64,000 nucleotides of DNA from the NCBI GenBank assembly GCA_019119575.1, contig DWWT01000065.1, positions 26,831 to 90,830 of the forward strand, written 5' to 3'. The DNA comes from Candidatus Enterocloster excrementipullorum (GTDB lineage: Bacteria; Bacillota; Clostridia; Lachnospirales; Lachnospiraceae). The notes below the pieces were generated by a model, which did not search any database, was not told the DNA's origin, and worked only from the letters and a program-made list of their open reading frames with translations. Within the stretch, counting starts at the first letter, position 1, and each line of letters opens with the position of its first letter. Positions 42,246 through 50,768 of the stretch are shown in pieces. The position numbers and the translations under genes were made by a program.

Positions 42246-43225
42246 GCGGGTGGCTGACAGTGTGGGAATTCCATGCCTGGGCGCTCCTTGCCGGCTGCCT
42301 GATTGACTGGCTCATTGGGGATCCGCGCCGCCTTCCTCACCCGGTGCGGCTGATGGGCCGGATGATCGCGGGGCTGGAGAGAGGGATCCGAAGGAGGCTG
42401 GACGGCCGAAGGGAGTTTTTGGGAGGGGTTCTTCTGGTTTTTTGTATGTGCTGTGCCTGGATCATCCTTCCCGGCGCTGTATTTTGGCTGATCGGCCGTT
42501 TTTGGGGGCGTCCGCTTCTGTTTGCGGCGGAGGCCTTTTTCTGCGGCCAGCTTCTGGCGGCAAGGGATCTGGCAAAGGAGAGCCTGGCGGTAAAGGAGCG
42601 GATGGATGCAGATGACACGGAGGGGGCAAGGCAGGCGGTTTCCATGATTGTGGGGCGTGACACGCGGGTTTTAGACCGGCCGGGCATTATCCGGGCGGCA
42701 GTGGAGACCGTGGCGGAGAATGCCTCGGATGGGGTGACGGCTCCCTTCCTCTTTATGGCTGTTTTCGGCCCTGTGGGAGGGGCGCTCTACAAGGCGGTGA
42801 ACACCATGGACTCCATGGTCGGCTATACGGACAGCCGGTATCTGTACTTTGGGCGGGCGGCTGCCCGGCTGGACGATGTGCTGAATTTTATCCCCGCCCG
42901 GCTGAACGGCCTGCTCATGGTGGCCGCGTCCTGGCTGCTGCCCGGATTTGACGGAAAAAATGCCTGGCGCATTTTTCTGCGGGACCGGAGACGCCACGCC
43001 AGCCCAAACGCGGCCCACGGGGAAGCGGCCTGCGCCGGCGCTCTCCACCTGCGGCTGGCCGGGGATGCATGGTATTTCGGGGAGCTGCACAAAAAGCCTT
43101 TCCTGGGGGATGACGACCGTCCGGTGGAGGCGGAGGACATTCGCCGGGCATGCCGGCTGATGTTCTGTACGGAGGGGATCTTGATGGCGGTGCTGGCAGG
43201 GATTCTTGTGTGGGCGGGGATATAA
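42242..43225 (+). CDS. cbiB: Adenosylcobinamide-phosphate synthase CbiB
   Basis: 327 aa membrane protein. N-terminal LLAGCLIDWLIGDPRRLPHPVRLMGRMI is the family signature; IVGRDTRVLDRPGIIRAAVETVAENASDGVTAP and AVNTMDSMVGYTDSRYLYFGRAAARLDDVLNFIPARL follow, then RRHASPNAAHGEAACAGALHLRL. It attaches aminopropanol phosphate (or threonine-derived linker) to adenosylcobyric acid. It overlaps the CobU-like gene at its 5' end. Confidence 0.95.
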   Translation: MSGWLTVWEFHAWALLAGCLIDWLIGDPRRLPHPVRLMGRMIAGLERGIRRRLDGRREFLGGVLLVFCMCCAWIILPGAVFWLIGRFWGRPLLFAAEAFFCGQLLAARDLAKESLAVKERMDADDTEGARQAVSMIVGRDTRVLDRPGIIRAAVETVAENASDGVTAPFLFMAVFGPVGGALYKAVNTMDSMVGYTDSRYLYFGRAAARLDDVLNFIPARLNGLLMVAASWLLPGFDGKNAWRIFLRDRRRHASPNAAHGEAACAGALHLRLAGDAWYFGELHKKPFLGDDDRPVEAEDIRRACRLMFCTEGILMAVLAGILVWAGI

Positions 43226-43251
43226 AATGACAGACAGGAGGAGACCGAGAA

Positions 43252-44325
43252 GTGAAGCTGGAATACGAGCACGGAGGGGATATTTACAGCCGGCCTGTGG
43301 CGCTGGATTATTCCGCCAATATTAACCCTTTGGGACTCCCGGAAGGGGTAAAAAAGGCTCTTTTGCAGGGCCTGGAGGAAGGCGTGTTTTCCGTCTATCC
43401 GGACAGCCGATGCAGCGGGCTGCGAGGTGCGCTGGGGGCGTATTACCAGGTTCCGGCGGACTGGATTCTCTGCGGAAATGGGGCGGCGGACCTGATTTTC
43501 GGCCTGGCGGAAGCGCTTCGCCCCGGACGGGCTCTCCTGCCGGCCCCCACCTTTTTAGAGTACGGGAAGGCCCTGGAACGTGTGGGGTGCCGCACCGATT
43601 CCATGTTTTTGAAGGAGGAGGAGGGATTCGTGCCCAATATGGGAGAATTCTGCCGGAGGATCGAGAGCGGTGCCTATGACTTGGTGTTTTTCTGCAATCC
43701 GAACAATCCCACGGGGATTTCCGTGAGCAGGGAGGAGCTTTTGAGGGCGGCCCGGGCCTGTGAGCGGGCGGGAACATTTCTGGCGGTGGACGAGTGTTTT
43801 CTGGAGTTTTTGGAGGACGGGAAGGAGCGCTCCCTTATTCCCTCGCTGGGAGATCTGCCGGGCGTGATGGTCTTCGGCGCATTTACAAAAATGTATGCCA
43901 TGGCGGGACTGCGTCTGGGGTATTGCCTGTGCAGCGAGGAGGCGCTTCTGGAAAAAATGTTTCGGCAGCGGCAGCCGTGGGCGGTGTCCGGCCCTGCCCA
44001 GGCCGCGGGAACGGCAGCTTTGCAGGAAAAGGAATACCGCAGGAAGAGCCGCAGGCTCATTGGGCGGGAGCGGGAGTATCTGGCCGGCGCGCTGAAAGGG
44101 CTGGGATTTCGAGTCTACCCTTCCCAGGCCAATTACCTGTTTTTTAAAGACGAGGGCAAACGGCCAGAGCGGTGGCTCTATGAGGCGCTTTTATCCCGAG
44201 GGATACTGATACGCAGCTGCGGCAACTATCCGGGGCTTGACGGCTCCTTTTACAGGATCTGCGTGAAGGGCAGGGAAGAAAATGAGCGGCTGATTCGGGA
44301 GATCGGGCGGTTGGGCGCGGAATAG
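43252..44325 (+). CDS. cobD: L-threonine-O-3-phosphate decarboxylase CobD (PLP-dependent)
   Basis: 357 aa. The GTG start at 43252 follows AGGAGGAGACC. Fold-type I aminotransferase: N-terminal LEYEHGGDIYSRPVALDYSANINPLGLP, FFCNPNNPTGISV, AVDECFLEF, and the PLP lysine in FGAFTKMYAMAGLRLGY. It makes (R)-1-aminopropan-2-ol phosphate for the nucleotide loop. HGGDIY and DYSANINP favour CobD over histidinol-phosphate aminotransferase, as does its place next to cbiB. Confidence 0.92.
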   Translation: MKLEYEHGGDIYSRPVALDYSANINPLGLPEGVKKALLQGLEEGVFSVYPDSRCSGLRGALGAYYQVPADWILCGNGAADLIFGLAEALRPGRALLPAPTFLEYGKALERVGCRTDSMFLKEEEGFVPNMGEFCRRIESGAYDLVFFCNPNNPTGISVSREELLRAARACERAGTFLAVDECFLEFLEDGKERSLIPSLGDLPGVMVFGAFTKMYAMAGLRLGYCLCSEEALLEKMFRQRQPWAVSGPAQAAGTAALQEKEYRRKSRRLIGREREYLAGALKGLGFRVYPSQANYLFFKDEGKRPERWLYEALLSRGILIRSCGNYPGLDGSFYRICVKGREENERLIREIGRLGAE

Positions 44326-44349
44326 CCAGGCAGAGAGGAGAACAGGAAA

Positions 44350-45978
44350 ATGGCAAAGTCAATTATGATACAGGGAACCATGTCAAATGCAGGCAAAAGC
44401 CTGCTGGCAGCCGGGCTGTGCCGGATTTTTCATCAGGCGGGCTACCGGACGGCCCCCTTTAAGTCCCAGAACATGGCCTTGAATTCCTTTATCACGGAAG
44501 AAGGGCTGGAGATGGGGCGGGCCCAGGTGGTGCAGGCCGAGGCCGCGGGGACAAAGCCCCGGGTGGATATGAATCCCATTCTTTTAAAGCCCACCACGGA
44601 GGTGGGGAGCCAGGTGATTGTGGGGGGAATCCACCGGGGAAATATGAAGGCGGGGGAATATTTTGCCTATAAAAAAAGTCTTGTTCCGGAAATTTTGGCG
44701 GCCTACCGGCGGCTGGAGGCGGAGTATGACGTGATTGTCATCGAGGGGGCGGGGAGCCCGGCGGAGATCAATCTGAAAGAGGGGGACATTGTAAATATGG
44801 GACTGGCGGCCATGGTGGACGCGCCGGTTCTCCTGGCTGGGGACATTGACCGGGGCGGGGTATTTGCCCAGCTTTACGGCACCGCGGCGCTCCTCGCGCC
44901 TGAGGAGCGGGCCAGAATCAAGGGCCTCATTATCAACAAATTCCGGGGGGACAAGGCTCTTTTGGAGCCGGGAATCCGCCAGATTGAGGATCTATGCCGC
45001 ATTCCGGTTCTGGGGGTGGTTCCCTACCTGGATGTGGACTTGGAAGACGAGGACAGTCTGAGCGGAAAGCTCTGCAGCGGGCTGGCAGGAAATGGACTGC
45101 TTTCAGAGGGGCGATCCGCAGGCAGCTTATCCGCAGACTGTACCAAGCGGTGCATGGTGGATATCGCGGTCATCCGATTTCCGCGGATTTCGAATTTTAC
45201 GGATTTTGACGTATTTTCCCGCCTGGCGGGGGTGACGGTGCGCTATGTATCTGCTCCTCGGGAGCTGGGAAATCCGGACATGGTGATACTCCCGGGGACG
45301 AAAAATACCATTGACGATCTTTTGTGGATGCGCCAGTCGGGTCTGGAGGCCATGGTGCTGAAGCTGGCGGACCAGCAGGTGCCGGTGTGGGGAATCTGCG
45401 GCGGCTATCAGATGCTGGGGGAGGAGATTTACGACGAGGAGGGGGTGGAGAGCGGCGCCTGCCGGAGGGTGCGGGGTATGGGCCTTCTGCCTCTTATCAC
45501 GGAGTTTTCTGAGGAAAAGGTGCGCACGCAGGCAGAGGGGGCCTTTGGAGAGCTGGACGGCTGCCTTGGCGCGCTTTCCGGAATGAGGCTCTCCGGGTAT
45601 GAGATTCATATGGGCCGCACAAGGATTTCCGGCAGCGGACGGGCAGCGGACACCGCCAGGCTGCGGCCGGACAGACAGGAGCCGGAGATATGCCGTCCCA
45701 TGGCCTACACGGCTCCCCTGGGGGAGAAGCAGTTTTTGGCGGAGGGATGGAATAGGGGCAATGTGTACGGCGCCTATGTCCACGGGATATTTGACGGGCC
45801 GGGAATCGGGGAGGCCCTGGCAGGGGCCCTCGCGGCGAGAAAGGGGTTGGATTGGGAGCCCGAGGCGCGCGTGGACTATAAGGCGTACCGGGAGCAGCAG
45901 TATGACCGGCTGGCCCAGGCGCTGAGGGAGAGTTTGGATATGGAGAGGATATGGAGGATTATGGGGCTGGGATTTTAG
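44350..45978 (+). CDS. cbiP: Cobyric acid synthase CbiP/CobQ
   Basis: 542 aa. ATPase domain: [24 protein letters not shown] (P-loop variant), [56 protein letters not shown]. Glutaminase domain: [13 protein letters not shown], nucleophile Cys in [26 protein letters not shown], and [13 protein letters not shown] with the catalytic His. It amidates carboxylates b, d, e and g. Last visible gene of the operon; no clear terminator follows before gene debris begins. Confidence 0.95.
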   Translation: MAKSIMIQGTMSNAGKSLLAAGLCRIFHQAGYRTAPFKSQNMALNSFITEEGLEMGRAQVVQAEAAGTKPRVDMNPILLKPTTEVGSQVIVGGIHRGNMKAGEYFAYKKSLVPEILAAYRRLEAEYDVIVIEGAGSPAEINLKEGDIVNMGLAAMVDAPVLLAGDIDRGGVFAQLYGTAALLAPEERARIKGLIINKFRGDKALLEPGIRQIEDLCRIPVLGVVPYLDVDLEDEDSLSGKLCSGLAGNGLLSEGRSAGSLSADCTKRCMVDIAVIRFPRISNFTDFDVFSRLAGVTVRYVSAPRELGNPDMVILPGTKNTIDDLLWMRQSGLEAMVLKLADQQVPVWGICGGYQMLGEEIYDEEGVESGACRRVRGMGLLPLITEFSEEKVRTQAEGAFGELDGCLGALSGMRLSGYEIHMGRTRISGSGRAADTARLRPDRQEPEICRPMAYTAPLGEKQFLAEGWNRGNVYGAYVHGIFDGPGIGEALAGALAARKGLDWEPEARVDYKAYREQQYDRLAQALRESLDMERIWRIMGLGF

Positions 45979-46386
45979 GAAGTGCGGCTGCTGTTATTGG
46001 TACAGCTTTTATAGTAAAAATATAAATGGCTTACAAGTTGTAAGCCAAATTTCTGCTGTGGAAGAGATGGTAAAAAGTATACCAACTGAAAACAGAGAAA
46101 TTTAAACCGGAATTTGCCGGAAAGCTGAATTTTTATGTTACAGCCGTAAATAAAAATATGAAAACATCAGAGGATAACCCGACAATTGGAATAGAAAGCG
46201 AATTATCCGAATAGGAATCAGTTCAGACGGCGGATAAACAGGGGCAAAAGCAGGTGTCGAGCTTGCTTGTAAGCATAATTCTGCCTCTGTTTACATATCG
46301 GATGGGAGATCGCCATCCTTGCAGAGCTGTGCGCGGCATGGTAAAATGGAGACATAACCGTATTCAGAAAGGGCGGGGGATAGAAG
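45979..46386. other. Non-coding and gene-debris region
   Basis: 408 AT-rich bases. It contains the perfect hairpin GGCTTACAAGTTGTAAGCC (46028-46046), a DUF1016 fragment (separate entry) and one copy of the dispersed motif (46219-46239). An open stretch 46027-46104 reads LQVVSQISAVEEMVKSIPTEN, possibly the tail of another decayed gene. Confidence 0.6.
46095..46214 (+). pseudogene. DUF1016 / YhcG-type PDDEXK nuclease fragment
   Basis: The frame EKFKPEFAGKLNFYVTAVNK...KTSEDNPTIG ends at TAG 46212-46214. EF(A/L)GKLNFY(V/L)TAVD...EDNPTIGLI is the conserved block of the YhcG/DUF1016 nuclease family. Only about 39 codons survive, without start or catalytic residues. AT-rich like many such genes. 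Confidence 0.75.
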
Positions 46387-47815
46387 ATGGATTTTACAAA
46401 AAAGATGCTGCCGGTTTGGCATTGAAGATTTCAGGGAAATCCGAACAGAAGGCTTTTATTATGTGGATAAGACAGCGATGATTCGCGCCCTGCTTGCCAG
46501 ATGGGGAAAAGTGAATCTGTTTACCCGGCCCAGAAGGTTTGGAAAGACTCTGAATATGAGTATGTTAAAAGAGTTTTTCGCAATTGACGGGGACGCGCGG
46601 CTGTTTGAGGGACTGGAAATATCCAAAGAACGGGAACTGTGTGAAAAATATATGGGCCGGTTTCCTGTGATCTCCATCACGCTTAAAAATGTAGCCGGTT
46701 TGACTTACCAGGAAGCCTGCGCCGCCTTGCGGAGAGTGATAGGAAATGAAGTGCGCCGTTTCGGCTGCCTGTTGAAGAGCGAACTGCTTGACGCAGGCGA
46801 CAAGGATATGTACCGGGCGCTGACAGACATAAAAGACGGCAGATTTACTATGGCCGATGAAATTCTCGTGGACAGCCTCCGCACGCTGTCGCAGCTTTTG
46901 GCAAAGCACTATGGCAAAAAAGTGATTTTGCTGCTTGATGAGTACGATGTCCCTTTGGATAAGGCGTTCCAGGGCGGATATTACGCGGAAATGGTTTCCC
47001 TGCTGCGCAATATGCTGGGAGGCGCGCTGAAAACCAACCCCAATTTATATTTTGCGGTTCTAACCGGCTGTCTGCGGGTCGCAAAAGAAAGCATTTTTAC
47101 TGGCTTGAATAACATGAAAGTTTTCTCTATCACAGACAGCGACTGTGATTCGTATTTCGGCTTTACGGATGGTGAGGTCAGAGAACTGCTTTCTTATTAT
47201 GGACTGGATGACAAATATGAAGTGATAAAAAACTGGTATGACGGATATCAATTCGGAGATGCGGATGTTTACTGCCCCTGGGATGTTATCAACTACGTGG
47301 ACCGTCTGCGGGGAAAAAAACGCTGGCTCCGCAAAATTATTGGATTAACACCAGCGGGAACGATGCGGTTCGCTATCTCATCCATAAAATGGGAGACGGG
47401 GTGCTCAAAAGCGAGATAGAGACTTTGGTTGCGGGAGATGCGGTAGAAAAGGAAATTCATGAGGATCTGACCTACAATGAAATTTATTCTTCCGTGAACA
47501 ATGTCTGGAGCCTGCTTTTTATGACGGGCTATCTGACACAGCGAGGGACATTGGACAGAAGCAGACTGCGGCTGGCAATCCCTAATATGGAAATACGGAG
47601 TATATTCACGGACCAGATTTTGTCTATGTTTACGGAAAATGTGGCCGGCGACGGAGAGATGCTGAAGAAATTCTGGGATACAAAGACGGCTGGCTTTTAA
47701 AATCCAATAAAGAGTCCGGAAATGGATACAGCGATATTTTCATTCGGATTGAGGATAAGAAGATTGGCATAATCATCGAAGTGAAATATGCGGAGGAAGG
47801 GCAGCTTGAGGCTGT
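46387..47815 (+). pseudogene. AAA-ATPase-like / PD-(D/E)XK protein, multiply disrupted
   Basis: Pieces of one gene in three frames. ATG at 46387 begins MDFTKKMLPV; a shift near 46417 is needed to reach GIEDFREIRTEGFYYVDKT. The main part (46463-47320) has the AAA-ATPase-like signatures LFTRPRRFGKTLNMSMLKEFF, LLLDEYDVPLDKAF and FGFTDGEVRELLSYYGL. A second shift at the A-run near 47318 is followed by NYWINTSGNDAVRYLI...KSEIETLVAG. Near 47672 about 40 residues are missing before GYKDGWLLKSNKESGNGYSDIFI and EVKYAEEGQLEA (nuclease-like end), after which it meets LysR sequence. Non-functional. Confidence 0.85.
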
Positions 47816-48062
47816 CGCCGAGCTCGTAAAAATTGCACAGCTTCAGCCAGTCCGCAGAGTCGCAGGCAGCGACCAGAAAATCGTATTTATCCCCCAGGGC
47901 GGACAGCTCGGTCAGAATGCTCTGGTGATTGTCGTCAAATGGGACAATGTGCAGCGTATAGCCGGGAAATTCCCGGTTTACCTGATACCAGAGATCCATA
48001 AAGGGTTTGCAGGGATTTAAGAGAGAGCTTCCGAGCCGGAAGGTGGTTCTGGCAGCCAGCTA
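47816..48062 (-). pseudogene. LysR-family regulator, central fragment
   Basis: Reading leftwards: TTFRLGSSLLNPCKPFMDLW, VNREFPGYTLHIVPFDD, LGDKYDFLVAACDSADWLK, CNFYELGD. This is the first effector subdomain of a LysR regulator, about 82 residues. Both the HTH and the second subdomain are missing: the right edge touches the aldo/keto reductase start and the left edge meets the AAA-ATPase remnant. Confidence 0.75.
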
Positions 48063-48895
48063 TGACATTAAATAATGGCGTTAAGATGCCGAAACTGGGA
48101 TACGGCGTCTATCAGGTGGATGCCGCTGAGACGGAACGCTGCGTGGCGGACGCGATTCGTGTGGGATACCGCTCCATTGACACGGCCCAGGCCTACAACA
48201 ACGAGGAGGGCGTGGGGGAGGCCGTTGCCAAGAGCGGTGTACCCAGGGAAGAGCTGTTCATCACTACCAAGGTATGGATATCCAATGCGGGCCAGGAGAA
48301 GGCCGCGGCATCCATTGATGCGTCCCTGCGCAAGCTGAAAACGGACTATATCGATCTGCTGCTGATTCATCAGCCGTTCAATGATTATTACGGCACATAC
48401 CGGGCGATGGAGGAGGCCTATAAGGCCGGCAAGGTGCGGGCCATCGGCGTCTCCAACTTTTACCCGGACCGGCTCATTGACCTGTGCAAATTCGTGGAGG
48501 TGGTTCCGGCGGTCAACCAGGTGGAGACCCATGTGTTCCAGCAGCAGGCCAAGGCCCATGAAATCATGGAAAAATACGGCGTCCGGCATGAGTCCTGGGG
48601 CCCGTTTGCCGAGGGGCGAAAGGATTTCTTCAACAATCCCGTGCTGAACGCAGTCGGAGCGAAATATGGCAAGACAGCGGCACAGACAGCCCTGCGCTTC
48701 CTTCTCCAGTCGGACGTAATTGTCATCCCCAAATCCGTCCATAAGGAGCGCATGGCCCAGAACTTTGACGTGTTTGATTTTACCTTATCGGAAGAGGATA
48801 TGGCGGCCATCCGCGGGCTGGACGAGGGGGAGAGCCTGTTCTTTTCCCATTATGATCCGGAAACCGTAGAATTTTTGACGGGGCTGGTGAAATAA
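48062..48895 (+). CDS. Aldo/keto reductase
   Basis: 277 aa, ATG at 48062. Family motifs: TLNNGVKMPKLGYGVYQV, GYRSIDTAQAYNNEEGVGEAV (catalytic Asp and Tyr), LFITTKVWISNAG (Lys), YIDLLLIHQPF (His), VRAIGVSNFYPDRLIDL, AVNQVETHVFQQQ, and VIVIPKSVHKERMAQN for NADPH binding. It reduces aldehydes and ketones. It has no Shine-Dalgarno, because the sequence upstream is a LysR fragment, so its original promoter and leader were probably deleted. The coding part is intact and is followed 1 base later by a flavodoxin gene. Confidence 0.9.
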   Translation: MTLNNGVKMPKLGYGVYQVDAAETERCVADAIRVGYRSIDTAQAYNNEEGVGEAVAKSGVPREELFITTKVWISNAGQEKAAASIDASLRKLKTDYIDLLLIHQPFNDYYGTYRAMEEAYKAGKVRAIGVSNFYPDRLIDLCKFVEVVPAVNQVETHVFQQQAKAHEIMEKYGVRHESWGPFAEGRKDFFNNPVLNAVGAKYGKTAAQTALRFLLQSDVIVIPKSVHKERMAQNFDVFDFTLSEEDMAAIRGLDEGESLFFSHYDPETVEFLTGLVK

Positions 48896-48896
48896 T

Positions 48897-49430
48897 ATGG
48901 CAGAGCTGATTGCGTATTTTTCCAGAGCCGGTGAAAACTATTTCAGCGGCGCACTGCGGACCGTTTCCGTGGAAAACACGGAAATTGCGGCGAAAATGAT
49001 GCAGGAGGCCACAGGGGCGGACCTGTTTAAAATTGAACCGCTCCAGCCCTATGCCGAGGACTACAACACGTGCATTGCCCAGGCCCAGGACGACCAGCGC
49101 AGAAACGCGCGCCCGGAGCTTGCGGGATATCTGGACAGCTTAGAAGGGTACGATACGATTTATCTGGGGTATCCCAACTACTGGGGAACCATGCCGATGC
49201 CGGTCTTCACCTTCCTGGAGCATTTTGATTTTGCGGGAAAGACCATACGTCCCTTCTGCACCCATGAAGGCAGCGGCCTCGGGCGAAGCGAGGACGATAT
49301 CCGCCGCCTCTGCCCCGGGGCAAAGGTGGAAAAAGGGCTGGCGCTTCACGGCAGCAGTGTGAAAGAAGCGCAGGAAGATGTTGAGAGGTGGATTCGGCGT
49401 TTTGGTGATAAGAAAACTGCTGTAAAATAA
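48897..49430 (+). CDS. Flavodoxin
   Basis: 177 aa, ATG at 48897 one base after the reductase stop. LIAYFSRAGENYFSGA is the FMN-phosphate loop of the long clostridial flavodoxin group; ADLFKIEPLQPY, YDTIYLGYPNYWGTMPMPVFTFLEHFDF and CTHEGSGLGRSEDDI (FMN isoalloxazine loops) complete the fold. It is a small electron carrier. Pairing with aldo/keto reductase is common in this group and suggests a redox detoxification unit once regulated by the neighbouring LysR. Confidence 0.92.
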   Translation: MAELIAYFSRAGENYFSGALRTVSVENTEIAAKMMQEATGADLFKIEPLQPYAEDYNTCIAQAQDDQRRNARPELAGYLDSLEGYDTIYLGYPNYWGTMPMPVFTFLEHFDFAGKTIRPFCTHEGSGLGRSEDDIRRLCPGAKVEKGLALHGSSVKEAQEDVERWIRRFGDKKTAVK

Positions 49431-49445
49431 CCAATTTCTTTTGAG

Positions 49446-49480
49446 GGCAGACCCTGATACCGGGGTTCTGCCTTTATTTT
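49446..49480 (+). terminator. Terminator after the flavodoxin gene
   Basis: GGCAGACCC pairs with GGGTTCTGCC with one bulged base, followed by TTTATTTT. Confidence 0.75.
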
Positions 49481-49506
49481 TGGAAAATTTTTTCAACCCC
49501 GTCTCC

Positions 49507-49536
49507 GTATAAATCCCCCCAAAAAGGTTCATCATT
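49507..49536 (+). promoter_or_regulatory. Candidate forespore (SigF/SigG-type) promoter of sigG
   Basis: GTATA (49507-49511), exactly 18 bases, CATCATT (49530-49536). This fits the SigG consensus GHATR-N18-CATNHTA with one mismatch. It is 37 bases before the start codon. Confidence 0.6.
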
Positions 49537-49572
49537 CCCTTATAAACGAATCCATTCAGGGAGGTAGAATGT

Positions 49573-50349
49573 ATGCCTGTTTATAAGGTGGAGATATGCG
49601 GAGTGAACACGTCAAAACTTCCCCTCTTGAGCGCGGAGGAAAAGGAGGAACTGTTTAAACGGATCCTGGAAGGCGATTCGGAGGCCAGGGAGCAGTACAT
49701 CAAGGGAAATCTCCGTCTGGTACTAAGCGTAATCCAGCGTTTTTCCAGCAGCCAGGAAAATATAGACGACCTGTTTCAGATCGGATGCATCGGCCTGATC
49801 AAGGCCATAGACAATTTTGATGTCACGCAGAATGTGAAGTTTTCCACCTATGCAGTGCCGATGATCCTGGGGGAGGTGCGGCGCTATCTGCGGGACAATA
49901 ACTCCATCCGAGTAAGCCGGTCCCTGCGGGACACGGCTTACAAGGCGCTCTATGCGAGGGAACAGCTGACACGGCGCAACGCAAAGGAACCTACTCTCAT
50001 GGAGATATCCCAGGAGATCGGCGTGCCGGGCGAGGACATCACCTATGCCTTGGATGCCATACAGACCCCTATGAGTCTGTACGAGCCGGTCTATACGGAC
50101 GGCGGAGATCCTCTCTATGTTATGGATCAGATCAGCGATAAGAAAAACCTGGAAGAAAATTGGGTGGAGGATTTATCGCTGGTGGAAGCTATGCAGCGCC
50201 TTCCCGAGCGCGAGAGGCACATCATTGATATGCGGTTCTTTGAAGGGAAAACCCAGACAGAGGTGGCGGAGGAAATCCACATCAGCCAGGCCCAGGTTTC
50301 CCGCCTGGAAAAGAATGCGCTGAAGGCGATGAAAAATTATTTGAGTTAA
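49573..50349 (+). CDS. sigG: Sporulation sigma factor SigG
   Basis: 258 aa, ATG at 49573 after GGGAGGTAGAATGT. The opening VEICGVNTSKLPLLSAEEKEELF is diagnostic for SigG. Region 2 (DDLFQIGCIGLIKAIDNFD, KFSTYAVPMILGEVRRYLRDN), region 3 and region 4 (RERHIIDMRFFEGKTQTEVAEEIHISQAQVSRLEKNAL) are complete. It directs late forespore transcription including SASP genes. It is a monocistronic gene flanked by terminators, with a candidate forespore promoter upstream. Confidence 0.96.
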   Translation: MPVYKVEICGVNTSKLPLLSAEEKEELFKRILEGDSEAREQYIKGNLRLVLSVIQRFSSSQENIDDLFQIGCIGLIKAIDNFDVTQNVKFSTYAVPMILGEVRRYLRDNNSIRVSRSLRDTAYKALYAREQLTRRNAKEPTLMEISQEIGVPGEDITYALDAIQTPMSLYEPVYTDGGDPLYVMDQISDKKNLEENWVEDLSLVEAMQRLPERERHIIDMRFFEGKTQTEVAEEIHISQAQVSRLEKNALKAMKNYLS

Positions 50350-50357
50350 TGTTATTT

Positions 50358-50418
50358 AAAAATCGCTGCAGCGCATGTCCGGACAGCAGATAGTTGACGG
50401 ACGCTGCAGCGATTTTTT
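50358..50418 (+). terminator. Terminator of sigG
   Basis: A 15-bp stem AAAATCGCTGCAGCG / CGCTGCAGCGATTTT with a long loop and T-run, 9 bases after the stop. Confidence 0.85.
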
Positions 50419-50464
50419 GGAGAAATCCTTCCCGTAATGCCCGTGATGTACCAACAGACATTTA

Positions 50465-50493
50465 TTGACATTTTTTATCAATAAGCATACAAT
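50465..50493 (+). promoter_or_regulatory. Promoter of feoAB
   Basis: TTGACA (50465-50470), 17-base spacer, TACAAT (50488-50493), 29 bases before the first possible start. No clear Fur box was identified beyond AT-richness. Confidence 0.8.
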
Positions 50494-50522
50494 AAATGTG
50501 GCCGCCGGACAGAGGCGGTGGA

Positions 50523-50768
50523 ATGGAGAACATCATGGAAAAACACTTGAATGAATGTAAAATAGGCGGGCGCTATCTGGTGACCCGGGTCCAGGTGGAT
50601 GAGAGCATCACCCGGAGACTGGAGGCTCTTGGGGTGAATGAGGGCACGCCGGTGGATGTACTGAATAAAAAAGGAGCGGGAAGCGTGATTATCAAGATCC
50701 GGGGGACCAGACTGGCTCTTGGAAAGCGGCTTTCCAGCGGAATCACGGTGGAGGAGGCGGACCAATGA
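50523..50768 (+). CDS. feoA: Ferrous iron transport protein FeoA
   Basis: 81 aa from ATG 50523 (or 77 aa from ATG 50535, which has GGAG 6 bases upstream; the choice is open). SH3-like FeoA pattern: LNECKIGGRYLVTRVQVDESITRRLEALGVNEGTPVDVLNKK.AGSVIIKIRGTRLALGKRLSSGI. It is a small cytoplasmic partner of FeoB in Fe2+ uptake. ATGA overlap with feoB couples their translation. Confidence 0.93.
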   Translation: MENIMEKHLNECKIGGRYLVTRVQVDESITRRLEALGVNEGTPVDVLNKKGAGSVIIKIRGTRLALGKRLSSGITVEEADQ

